A stretch of DNA of 64,000 nt from Platanthera guangdongensis. Lineage: Eukaryota > Streptophyta > Magnoliopsida > Asparagales > Orchidaceae. The notes under the pieces were generated by a model that was given only the letters and a program-made list of their open reading frames with translations, had not been told where the DNA came from and made no database searches. Shown piece after piece: positions 11,909 through 23,344 of this stretch. The stretch spans positions 66,638,757 to 66,702,756 of the forward strand of contig CM077165.1 of NCBI GenBank assembly GCA_039583875.1, in the 5' to 3' direction. Each line of letters opens with the position of its first letter. Position 1 is the first letter of the stretch. Both the position numbers and the translations under genes were made by a program.

Positions 11909-13276
11909 GAAACACCTACGGGAGTTTTCTTTCGGGTCAGGGTGACCCCAACTATCTCGGCCAGTCTATCATTGATGTTCTAATTATAATTATGCCCGGA
12001 GTGGGGATGAGGATTCCTGTGTATGAAAATCCCTATTTATATCCTCGAACTTCCACTCTAACTCGGGCAGTGACTGTAATAGTTCCCCAAAAATTCGTGC
12101 ACTTAACCTTCATCGGGCGACATACCTCACCATGCGTCACAAAATCCATGACGCCCTTCTTCACTCTAGGAAGATACACGTTCCGAGATACACCAAACTT
12201 CCGGTGATTAAATTTCTCGTTTGTATGGGTAGACAACGACTCTATAAAATCTCCACTTCACAATCTGATTCTAATCCCAACGAATACGCCTGAGTAGCAC
12301 CGAATACGGTTGACATCCATTTCACTATATTCACGATGCAAATTTTTCTAGATGAGGTATAAGGGAAACCCAAGTCAATAACTAATTTGCCCAATAAACA
12401 AAAGAAAAGCTCCCAATAAACAAAAGTAAGCCCCTACCTTCCTTGGGCTAAGTATCTTCAATATTGCCATGTTATATCCGTCCTAGCTGGGTGCACAGTC
12501 CTTACGACATCAATCTTTGACTTGGGGTTCCAACCTGAAACTTGTTGATATACTCCATACTTTAAACCCTCCGAGTCACATTTACGATAACCTTATCTGA
12601 ATCAAAACGTTCCCAATCCCAACCGAGTCTCTTCCGAACTTGAATTCCTATCCGACCCTCGGTGCTTGTCGTGGTGGTTGTCTCCATGTAATATTGTTAC
12701 TGGTACGAGGGTTGAGACTATGTGTCTTCTACCATTCTGCTATTGGATTTTTGGCTCAATTCTCCATAAAGCAATCCTTCCGGTTTGAGTGATCCTTGAT
12801 AGGGAACGTAGGGCCACCTGAGTTTATGGCTTAGGTAGCCATTCTCGTGTTATACTCCTCCTTTATTCTCTTTAGGTATCTCCTTATCTCAACCAAGTCC
12901 ATACCTGAGGTATATTTTAGATTAGGTCATACTACATGTTATCGTGATTAGTCATGTCTCATAGTGGGTTGAGTCTAACTCTTTGACAAGAGAATTATAA
13001 GATGGGATCTTCGCAGCCGGAGGTGCTCCCTGCTAGGGGCAAGGTTTATCGCAGGTTACAAAGAAGAATTCTAATTGTTAGCTAGCGTACAAATAGAATG
13101 AATGGAAGGAGAAAAATGGACTTCTACATGTGATTTCCCTTCTGGGCACACCAATGCTTCCGCAGCTAGTTTGTCCACAAACGAAGCTCACGTGGGCGTG
13201 GCCTAAGGTTTTTGTGGACTACTTCTCTTTCAAACGAGGTTTGTTTTGAACCCACAGGTACGAGGATCAAAACCTC

Positions 13277-13288
13277 GCTCTGATACCA
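13277..13288 (-). promoter_or_regulatory. Primer binding site (initiator tRNA-Met), array copy 2
   Basis: Same gctctgatacca on the plus strand, 2 nt from the start of LTR b. It is identical to copy 1. Confidence 0.88.
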
Positions 13289-13290
13289 CT

Positions 13291-16200
13291 TGTAGGACCC
13301 CTTTTTGTTTTTCAAACCCCGGGGTATTATGCCCAGAACCGCCATTTTGCGGTGGCCCCGATACTCGGCAAAGCTGCCACTACAAAATGCCAATTCTGCT
13401 GACCTTTTCGATCATCACAGAGAGAGAGCAGTAATCATAAATAGAGTTATAATCGGGTACACAATTATCATAAATAATATGAGAAATCACAACAAGTCCA
13501 TAAGTAGAAAAGAGAGTACTACAAAGTAACAAAATCGGAAATACAAACGGGCTTAAGCCCGGTACATCGGATCCTCACTACAATATCTCGTGGAAGCTAT
13601 AAAAGACTATCACTCACGGAGCTGGTCGCTGGTGCTCCGGTACTAGACTGTCCCACCTCGATGCGCACCATACTCCGCTGGTGCTGGTCCCTTATCTCCC
13701 ATCCGGAGCCAGTGTAATGTTGTGGTCTAAAAACCATTAGTCATAAAGAGTAAGCCCTATAATCCCCTACCCCTCCACCATTGCTCCTAGGCACCGAGCG
13801 GGGACGAGGAAAGGGAAGCTACAAAGGTGGAGAGTAAGCCAAGCAGGTGACAGTGGAACTAGTCTAGCAGTTATTTATATTGTATAAACAGCTAAGCAAG
13901 AATAGTACAGGCTAGCAATTCTATAATAGTACGCAGTAAGGTAAGCAAGTAGAGTAAAGGAACATATGTAACAATGACGAGGTAAAAAGTAAGTAACCTT
14001 AACTTATATGAATGCCCATACAAACTTATAAGATAAGGGGTCTTCTGCAAGGCTCCCATCGTATAAAAAGTCTCATACCAATTTATACGTTGGGGTGTCG
14101 TTTGTATGCAAGTATGAGTGTATTGATATGCTATGCCATGATTCATGAAAGTGCAACTCACGCACACGACGCTATGCACACAGACCTTTAGTTCCCCCTA
14201 TTTGGGCACCTAGCTTCACTCCCAAGAACCTCCGTAGTGGCAAATAGAGATAGTGGGTCGGGCCCCCCACTCCTAGGTGGGTATCCACACTACTAGGCCT
14301 AGCTCTCCCGTACGCCCTAGAAGAACACAACCTAGAGTATCCGCGTACTAATGCTGGTCATATCCACCAGACTTTCTTTGGCTAAGTGTCCCACACCGCC
14401 GAGTCAAAGTATCGACGTCCGGGTGAACGATCGTCCAATATCGAAGACCCACCACCTTATTTTTTATCCAAAACCTTCCGAGCAACTGGCTCCCCGGACT
14501 ATCCCGTCCTTGCATCTACCTTTCGAACCTACCGTTCGGATGGCAATCAAACCAACCTAATCAACCTCCCGAGCTACCGGGGTGTGTGAACGTGAAACCA
14601 TAGTTATACTAGTTGCTCTTGTAGTTTATTATTCCTATTGTTTAGGTTAGCCCAGGACTGCCCAAGGTATTCCCCGTGAAGGGCTCTTGAGGGCACTAGG
14701 AACTATGATGGTAGCTGAAGCCCATCATTCCCTTTCGCAAGGAACTTACTATTATTGATTGTTACCCAACTCCCAATCCCTTAAATGGTGTACTGGATCT
14801 AACCCTAGTGTATTTGACACTTTCTCTCCTATGGGGAAGACGATGTTTCGTCGACCCCGAACACCTCTTAACACTAGCCAAACTTCTCACTCCTCATCCC
14901 GACTCCCGATGATAATCTCATTTCCCTTACCAGACCAACACACTAATATCTCAACTCCCTAAGTTCATTTTGCACCATATTTTAATTTCTGCAGTTTTTA
15001 CTAAACACAGATAATCCTAAGCCATATGATGTGTATAATGGGAGGTACTCCAATTTATCATCCAAAATCCGTATAATATTTATTGGGGGGTCTATCATGA
15101 CTTTATTAGCCTAAATCCAAAATTTTATAATTTTCCTAATTTATTTGATAATTTATTAAATTTCCAAAGTGATCCAAATGCCATAGTTTGAACATGAAGT
15201 ACTATTTTCATGCATGAAAAATGTTCCAAAAAATGATGGTAAATAAAAGAAAACTATTTATCAGTAAATCCAAGGTCTCCAAATTTTTCAGTAAGACTTA
15301 AACCTCTAGACATAATTTTTGAATATAACCTACATTACCCAATTTAAAGAGGCAAGTGCTGTCAATACTCTTCTAAAAATTATGAGAACATTCAAGGATG
15401 AATATAAAGACATATAAATACAACATGTCAAGTTTCATAATTTATCAGTGAATAATGAACTCTATAATTGATTTTCTCATGATATTCAAGTAATAGGTTA
15501 ATGAACTAAGTACATCAATTATTCATCTAAAAATTGCAATAAAATTCTCATATGAACATATTGACCTAGAAACACTACTGATCAAATTTCATAATTTTCA
15601 AATAAAAAGTGTGCTCTAAATCTATTATTGATCATATTCCCATTTTTATACATTTGTGAAGTAAGTACTGGGAATACACATCCAAAAAATTGTAATAAAA
15701 TTCAAGTAAGAGTAGATTGACCTAAAACATTCTCTGCCCAAATTCCATAACTTCCTACCAAACAGTGTGATCATAATAATAAAAAGATTACAAGGGCAAT
15801 TTCATGTACTATTGGGGAGGTACTAAGTGAAATGTTCCTAAATTACTTATAAAATCACCAGAGGCTATAATTAACCCTATGACCATACCTACCAAGTTTC
15901 AAAACTTTTTATTAAATTTTGGTGGCTTATCTTGCATGTATTAGGAATGTGCCCTAAACTAGGGTTATAGTTTTTGAGGGGTTTATCAATCTCTAAATCT
16001 ACTAAGACTTTCACCAGAGGACTTCAGCTATCCTAGAGTCCTCTCTACCAAATTTCAAATCCATACAAGGCCATTTGATCACGTGCCCTTCATAAACCCC
16101 CAAAGACCAACCTTAGGGTTTGGTCTTGGGTCCTAGGGCAAATCTACCCTAAACCACCCCATAATTCATATGAGGGTGTTAAATGTCATGTCAAACCAGA

Positions 16201-18461
16201 GTCCTAAATTTTAACCTCTATTTAGGTGGTTTGGTCACTCAAACCCACAAGGGCCACTTTGACCTAAATACCCCTTTAAGGGCAAGGCTAGAGTTTGCTT
16301 ATTTCCAAACTAAATTATCACCAAATGGGATGAAAATTTATAAAAAGCCTTATGATGACCACAAGGTACACTCAACAAAATTTGGGAGGGTTTGGAGGTA
16401 ATTAGACCTATTAAATAATTCCTACATGGATTATTAAATTCCTACAAATACATTAGGAAAATGTTTTCCAAAAATTCCCAATTTTTGATATGTTATAGTT
16501 ATAGGTAAGAATGATTCCCATCCATAATCCCAGGTCATTTGCTGGGATGGATTGATGGGGACACTCAAAATAGTCTCTGGTCTAGCCTAAGTATAGTCCT
16601 CACCAAAATAAGTGTTGTGGTCAAACCACTTACCCAAATAGATTGAACTAATTTTAAATTAAAGTCGACCCATATAGCTACAATTTTTATGCTGACAACT
16701 TGTCCTAAAACAGCTTTTATGTATTTTTAATAGTTAATTTTAAACAGCCCAGTAAACAGGACAAAAATATAAAAAATCAAAATAAATAATTATGATCCAG
16801 TACGAATCTTGAAGCAGATCCAACGCCTCCTGGTCATCTTCTTCCTCCAGCTAATGGCTGGGATTGCCCGAACCTGGAGCAACTTACAAGTCTTTTTCCC
16901 GGCCACCCGGCCACCTCCTTCGCCGGCCACCACCGCCACCACCTTCGTTGAGGTGGGGGCTATCACCGGGCAGCGGCACGGCCGCCGGAGTGGCAGATTA
17001 TAGCGAACCCGAGTGGTTGAAAAACCATGAAATTTCTGAAATTTCTCTCACCCAATCCGGATCAATTGAGCCTGATTTCTCTCCTAAAGGATTTAAAGAT
17101 CTAGCCCACGAAGAGAGCAATAGAGGAGGACCTGTGGGTGTGTGTGGGGGGGGGGTGTTTCCTTGCCGGCCGCCGCGTCGCCATTTCTGGCGGTGGAGAT
17201 TTTCGTGCACAACAACTGTACAGCCAAATACCTCAGCTCCTTCAGTGGGATTGTGGAAACAATTGCTCTTGGCCTATGGAAGCTTTTAAAAGAGCCAAAT
17301 GGGGGATATGGAGGGTCATAGCTTGAATTCTCATTTCCACCATTAATGGGGAATTTTGGGAAACTGAATTCTCATTGAATTCAGCCACTTGGTGACCTGA
17401 CAAATGCTGGAAACTCCTCCCCTACTCCCGAGGAGTTGAATCCAGCCATCAATGGGGGGGGGGGGGGTGTTGTGGGGGTTTCACCTTCCATGCCATTATT
17501 GACCCCTCATTCTCTCTCCTACTTATTGAAAAAATTGATTTCAGCCACCTTGGGTGGCTGGCCATGGATATTTAACTTCTCAAAACTGATGAGGGGGAAT
17601 TTATTCAGCCTTTGGAATCAATTGGAGAGGCCATTGATCTCCCTTGCCAAGAATGGCCTCCTTTTCTCACTTTCTCTCTCTTCCATTAAAGGGAAAATGG
17701 AACTTTCTCTCTCCTACTCACCATCAACGAATTTTGATGTCTCCTCCAGCCTATTCCACTAACTCATATTAATAACAAAAATGAGGTTAGCCCAAGTGGT
17801 GGAAAAGGGTTTGAGCTTGGGTTAGCCCATTTGGGCTAATTTGACTTAACATTAGAATAGAGTTGACCTTAGTCAACATGACCATTTGGGTTGACTCTAA
17901 TGGGTCCTTGGTGACCCATTGGCCTCCCCTATGGTCTAGGAAGGCTTGGATAGGGTTGGTTGGGCACCTTGGTGGTCACTTGACCCTTAGATAGGACACT
18001 TTAACCTTTTTAGGGCAATGGTTGACTTGGGTCAACATAGTCTCTTTGATTGACCCAAATGGGTCCTTGGTGACCCATTGGCCTCCCATAGTGCTATGAA
18101 AGATCTAAGTATGGTCAATTGGGCATATTAGAGGACAATTTCCCTTAGTTAGGGCACCTTGCCCAATTTAGGGCTATGGTGGACTTGGGTCAATTTGACC
18201 ACTTTGGGTTGACCCCAATGGATCCTTATGGCTCTAATGGACCCGTTAATGAGTTAGGGATATTGTTGTGGGGTCATGGAGTCATGTTTAATCCCTATGG
18301 TCATCCTAAACTATTGTTTAGAATTCTACTATTTGCAGACCATGGTGATTTCCAACTTCATGCCTAAGCTCACTTGGTCTTATTGGGCTTCCTAGGGTTT
18401 TGTCATGACCTAGTAATGACAAAACCACTCTTAGGGGTCTAGTTGGAAATGGGATGTTACA
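13291..18461 (-). repeat. Array LTR b (5171 bp), shared by internal regions 2 and 3
   Basis: Starts TGTAGGACCCC and ends GATGTTACA. It keeps both segments that are deleted in LTR a: the block around 16610-16720 and the third 160-bp unit near 18210. It therefore represents the fuller LTR. G-tracts occur at 17134-17157 and 17454-17478. The ORFs inside, including a 141-aa one at 16864-17289, are low-complexity Pro/Arg or Gly-rich and recur only because the DNA is repeated; none looks like a gene. Confidence 0.88.
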
Positions 18462-20697
18462 AATCCCAATAAACAAAAATAAAAATTTCGTCCTCGAAAT
18501 TCAGGTTATGCTACGGGGTTTCTACTTAGAGTAACTGAATGTAACATCGCATAGGAAGTTGAACGTATACTTTACTCGGAGAGATCCGGGTATCTCTGCA
18601 TCATCAGATCCGGTGGCTCCCAAGTATACTCTTCCTGCCCATGGTTCCTCTACAGGACCTTGACCAGCGGGACCTTCTTGCGCCGCAAGACCTGCACCGC
18701 TGTATCATCTATCCTGACCGACTCACAGCAGACCGATTGATCAAAAGCTATCGAGCCATATATACTAAGAATCTGCTGTTCCGGCCGTAGTAGAGCCTTC
18801 CTAAGAGAGGAGAAGTGGAAGTCATCATGCAAAATTGCTAACTTCGGCAGTAGCTACAGTCTATAAGCCAATGGGTAGATCCGCTCCAGGATCCTATAAC
18901 ACCCCATATTCCTTGGACTGAGCTTCTTTCGCCCGCGTACCCGCAAGACTTCATACACCAGACGTATCTTTAGGAATACACAGTCTCCATCCTAAAACTC
19001 TACTTGGCAATGTCACGCAACGTAATATTTGGCCAGTCTGCCCTAGGACTCCAGCATCCTATCTCAAAATAGTGACACTTGGGTATCTGTGTTCTCCACC
19101 AATTCCGAGCCGAGTGCCTTTGGATCCTTGTCCTAGATCCATGATAGTGGAATCCTGAACCTCCGTATGATGGTGGAGAGTTGTGTTGAATATTGGCCGA
19201 GAGCCTAGATAAGCCTGGACTGATGTTCTCTCGTTGGACGTACACTATCCATCCTGATTCGACATGATCATCTTGAGCACACCAAGATAACAGATAACTA
19301 CTCACAAATTTCATGAAACACCTATGGGAGTTTTCTTCCGGGTCGGGGTGACCCCAGCTATCTCAGCCAGTCTATCATTGATGTTCCAATTATAATTATG
19401 CCCGAAGTGGGGATGAGGAATCCTGTGTATGAAAATCCCTATTTATATCCTCGAACTTACACTCTAACTCGGGCAGTGACTGTAAAAGTTCCCCAAAAAT
19501 TCTTGCACTTACCTTCATCGGGTGACAGACCTCACCGTGCGTCACAAAATCCATGACGCCCTTCTTCACTCCAGGGAGATACACGTTTCGAGATACACCA
19601 AACTTCCGGTGATTTAATTTCTCATTTGTATGGGTAAACAACGACTCTATAAAATCTCCACTTCACAATCAGATTCTTATCCCTACGTATACGCCCGTGT
19701 AGCACCAAATACGGTTTACGTCCATTTCACTATATTCACGACATAAAGTTTTTTAGATGAGGTCTAATGGAAACCCAAGGCAATAACTAAATTGCCCAAT
19801 AAACAAAAGATAAGACCCCAATAAACAAAAGATAAGCCCCTACCTCCCTTGGGCTAAGTATCTTCGATATTGCCATGTTATATCCGTCCTAGCTGGGTGC
19901 ACAGTCCCTAGGGAATCAATCTTCGACTTGGGGTTCCAACCTGAAACTTGTTGATATACTCCATACTTTAAACCCTCTGAGTCACATTTACAACAACCTT
20001 ATCTGGGTCAAAAAGTTCCCAATCCCAACCGATTCTCTTCCGAACTAGAATTCCTATCCGACCCTCAGTGCTTGTCCTGGTGGTTGTATCCAGGTAATAT
20101 TGTTACTGGTACGAGGGTTGAGACTATGTGTCTTCTACCATTCCGCTAATGGATTTTTGGTCTCAATTCTCCTTAAAGCAGTCCTTCCGGTTTTAGTAAT
20201 CCTTGATAGGGACCGTAGGTCCACTTGAGTTTATGTCTTAGGTAGCCATTCTCGTGTTATACTACTCCTTTATTCTCTTTAGGTATCTCCTTATCTTAAC
20301 CAAGTCCATACCCGAGGTCTATTTCAGATTAGGTCATACTACATGTTATCGTGATTAATCATATCTCCTAGTGGGTTGAGTCTAACTCTTTGACAAGAGA
20401 ATTATAAGATGGGATCTTCGCAGCCGGAGGTGCTCCCTGCTAGGGACAAGGTTTGCCGCAGGCTACAAAGAAGAATTCCAATTGTTAGCTAGCGTACAAA
20501 TGGAATGAATAGAAGGAGAAAAATGGACTTCTACATCTGATTTCCCTTATGGGCACACCACTGCTTCCGCTGCTAGTTAGTCCACAAACTAAGCTCGTGC
20601 CAGGGTGGTCTAAGTTTTTTGTGGACTACTTCTCTTTCGATCGAGGTTTGCTCTGAACCCACAGGTCCGAGGATCGAAACCTCGCTCTAAGACCACT
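18462..20697 (-). mobile_element. Array internal region 3 (non-autonomous gypsy derivative)
   Basis: 2236 bp between LTR b and LTR c, collinear with copies 1 and 2. The integrase remnant is broken further (frames 18650-18832 and 19000-19314). The priming site at 20684-20695 reads gctctaagacca, two bases off consensus, so this unit could not prime on initiator tRNA-Met as well as its neighbours. The rest, about 19320-20680, has no recognisable gene. Confidence 0.84.
18650..19314 (-). pseudogene. Integrase C-terminal remnant, array copy 3
   Basis: The frame 18832-18650 keeps FSSLRKALLRPEQQ and VQVLRRKKVPLVKVL, homologous to array copies 1 and 2. The upstream part at 18900-19000 still shows the KLSPR region out of frame, and 19000-19314 holds the preceding shifted segment. 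It is more decayed than copy 2. Confidence 0.75.
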
Positions 20698-22671
20698 TGT
20701 AGGACGACCCCTTTTTTTCAAACCCCGGGGTCTTATGCTCAGAACCGCCATTTTGCGGTGGCCCCGACACTCGGGAAAGCCGCCACTACAAAACGCCGAT
20801 TCTGCCGTCCTTTTCGATCATCACAGAGAGAGCAGTAATCATAAACAGAGTAATAATCGGGTCCACAAATATCATAAATAATATGAGAAATCACAATAAG
20901 TCCATAAGTAAAAAAAGAGTACTACAAAGTAACAAAACCGGAAATACAAATGGGCTTAAGCCCGGTACATCAGATCCTCACTACAATCTCTTGTGGAAGC
21001 TATAAAAAAGTATCACTCACAGAGCTGGTCGCTGGTGCTTCAGTACTAGACTGGACCACCTCTCTGCGCACTGTTCTCCACTGGTGCTGGTCCATGTGCT
21101 GCTGGTCCCTGTCTCCCATCCGAAGCCCCGGTAATGTTATGGTCCGAAAACCATTAGTCATAAAAACTAAGCCCTATCATCCCATACACCTCACACATGG
21201 CTCCTAGGCACCGAGCAGGGAAGAGGAAAGGAAATCTACAAAGGTGGAGAGTAAGTCAAGCAGGTGATAATGGAACTAGTCTAGCTGTTATTTATATTGT
21301 ATAAACAACTAAGCAAGAAAAGTACAAGCTAGCAGTTCTATAATAGTACCCAGCAAGGTAAGCAAGTAGAGTGAAGAAATATGTGTAACAATTACAAGGT
21401 AAAAAGTAAGTAACCTTAACTTATATGAATGCCCATATAAACTTATAAGTTAAGGGGTCTTCTACAAGGCTCCCATCGTATAAAAAGTCTCATACTAATT
21501 TATACGTTGGGGTGTCAGTTGTATGCAAGTATAAGTGTAGTGAAATGCTATGCCATGATTCATGCAAGTACAACTCACGCACACGACTCTATGCGCACAG
21601 ACCTTTAGTTCCCCCTACTTAGGCAACTAACTTCACTCCCAGGAACATCTGTAGTGGCAAACAGAGACAGTGGGTCGGGCCCCCTACTCCTATGCGGGTG
21701 TCCACACTACCAGGCCTAGCCCTCCCATACGCCCCTAGAAGAACACAACCTAGAGTATCCGCATACTAATGCTGGCCATATCCACCAGACTTTCTTTGTC
21801 TAAGTGTCCCACACCGCTTTGTCAACGTATCGACGTCGGTGTTAACGATCGTCCAATACCGAAGACTCACCACCTTATTTTGTATCCAAAACCTTTCGAG
21901 CCACCGGCTCCACGAACTATCCCGTACCTGCATCTACCTTTCAAACCTACTTTCTGAATGGAAATCAAACCAACCTAATCAACCTCCCGAGCTACCGGGG
22001 TGTGTGAATGTGAAACCCTAGTTATACTAGTTGCTCTTGTAGTTTATTATTCCTACTATTTAGGTTAGCCCATGACTGCACAAGGTATTCTCCGTGAATG
22101 GCTCTCGAGGGCACTAGGAACTATGATGGTAGCTGAAGCCCATCGTTCCCTTTCATAAGGCACTTACTATTATTTATTGTTACCTAACTCCCAATCCCTT
22201 AAATGTTGTACTGGATCTAACCCTAGTGTATTTGACACTTTCTCTCCTACGGGGAAGACGATGTTTCGTCGACCCCGAGCACCTCTTAACACTAGCCAAA
22301 CTTCTCACTCCTCATCACGACTCCCGATGATAATCTCATTTCCTTTAGTAGACCAACACACTAATATCCCAACTCCCAAAGTTCATTTTGCACCATATTT
22401 TGATTTCTGCAGTTTTTACTAAACGCAGACCATCCTAAGCCATATGATGTGTACAATCAGAGGTACTCCAATTTGTCATCCAAAATCTCTATCATATTTA
22501 TTGGGGGTCTATCATGACTTGATTTGTCTAAATCCAGAATTTTATAATTTTTCTAATTTATTTGATAATTTATTTAATTTCCAAAGTGATCCAAATGCAA
22601 TAGTTTGAACATGAAGTACTATTTTCATGCATGCAAAATGTTCCACAAAATGATGGTAAATAAAAGACAAC
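20698..22671 (-). repeat. Array LTR c, left part (interrupted by Athila)
   Basis: Starts TGTAGGACGACCCC and follows LTRs a and b up to TAAAAGACAAC, where the Athila element begins. The homologous position in LTR a (about 8090) reads straight through into CATTTATCAG, the sequence that resumes at 53603. Both parts together give an LTR of about 5.17 kb, matching LTR b. No gene is visible. Confidence 0.88.
22667..22671. other. Target-site duplication of Athila, left copy (ACAAC)
   Basis: ACAAC precedes the Athila TG terminus; the identical ACAAC at 53598-53602 follows its CA terminus. The uninterrupted LTR a has one related site at this position. Confidence 0.9.
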
Positions 22672-22854
22672 TGATGAATTGTAAATATACACATATTTTA
22701 GTACTTTAGTTATATCATTTTAGTTCTTATTCATAAATTTTAGTTTTTTTTTGTTTATAAATATGTCTCTTTTTGTAAATATTTGCGTAACCTAACTTAA
22801 TTTTTATTGCTGAAATTTTTCAGGAAATTGTCAAAAATTGACATGTCAAGCACA

Positions 22855-23320
22855 GAGTCACGCCCGTGACCTGGGGCGTGACTCATCTCTCCGCTCGACG
22901 AATTCTCATTCAACGATTTCAGCTCGACTTTCCGTTCGACGTTCGTCAATTCCTCCGCGACACGCCCAGAGTCGCGCCCGTGACCTAGGGGGTGACTCAA
23001 ACTCGGCTCGACGATTTCAACTCGACACTTTCCGCTCGACGATTGTCGAGTGTCGACACCAACCGACACGCCGAGCATCACGTCGTGACCTGGGGTGTGA
23101 CCATTCCACCTGGCTCGACAAGACCCGCGCGGCGACTTTCGATGCAACCCGCGCCCAGTTCTACATCGCCGACACGCCCACTGTCACGCCCATGACCTGG
23201 GGCGTGACCTCGGCGTGACAGACACGTGTCCAGCCCGAAGTCAACTTTGCCGTCAAATCGCCGGCCGCCTTCGCAAACAATAGTGACACGCCCGCCGACA
23301 CGCCAGTGTCGGAGGGCGTG
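22855..23320. repeat. CpG-rich palindromic minisatellite in Athila U3
   Basis: Irregular repeats of two words: GTCACGCCCGTGACCTGGGG-type palindromes (22857, 22970, 23070, 23180, 23280 areas) and CTCGACGATTTC / GTTCGACG-type words. They sit immediately upstream of the TATA box. Spacing is uneven, so this is not a simple satellite. The 3' LTR carries the same block at 33021-33042 and 41879-42330. Confidence 0.8.
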
Positions 23321-23337
23321 TACTTAGCTTTTTTCCC

Positions 23338-23344
23338 TATAAAT
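23338..23344 (+). promoter_or_regulatory. Athila 5' LTR TATA box
   Basis: TATAAAT in CCCTATAAATTCCCC, just after the CG-rich block. The 3' LTR has the same box at 42356-42362. It would start the element transcript around 23370. Confidence 0.65.

Larger units (their letters stand above)
11057..13290 (-). mobile_element. Array internal region 2 (non-autonomous gypsy derivative)
   Basis: 2234 bp between LTR a and LTR b, collinear with internal region 1. The integrase remnant lies at the 3' side (11244-11908) and the priming site at 13277-13288. The middle 1.3 kb (about 11910-13270) contains no recognisable coding sequence, only short ORFs recurring in all three copies (for example a minus-strand frame at 12033-12236 with KFGVSRNVYLP). 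The purine-rich side next to the 3' LTR is weak (TTTATTGGGATT). Confidence 0.84.

Noticed and set aside
22797..23218. Overlapping ORFs of 116 and 126 codons on both strands
   Set aside because: They lie on the CG-rich U3 minisatellite of Athila, where palindromes keep both strands open; composition is repetitive and no domain is seen.
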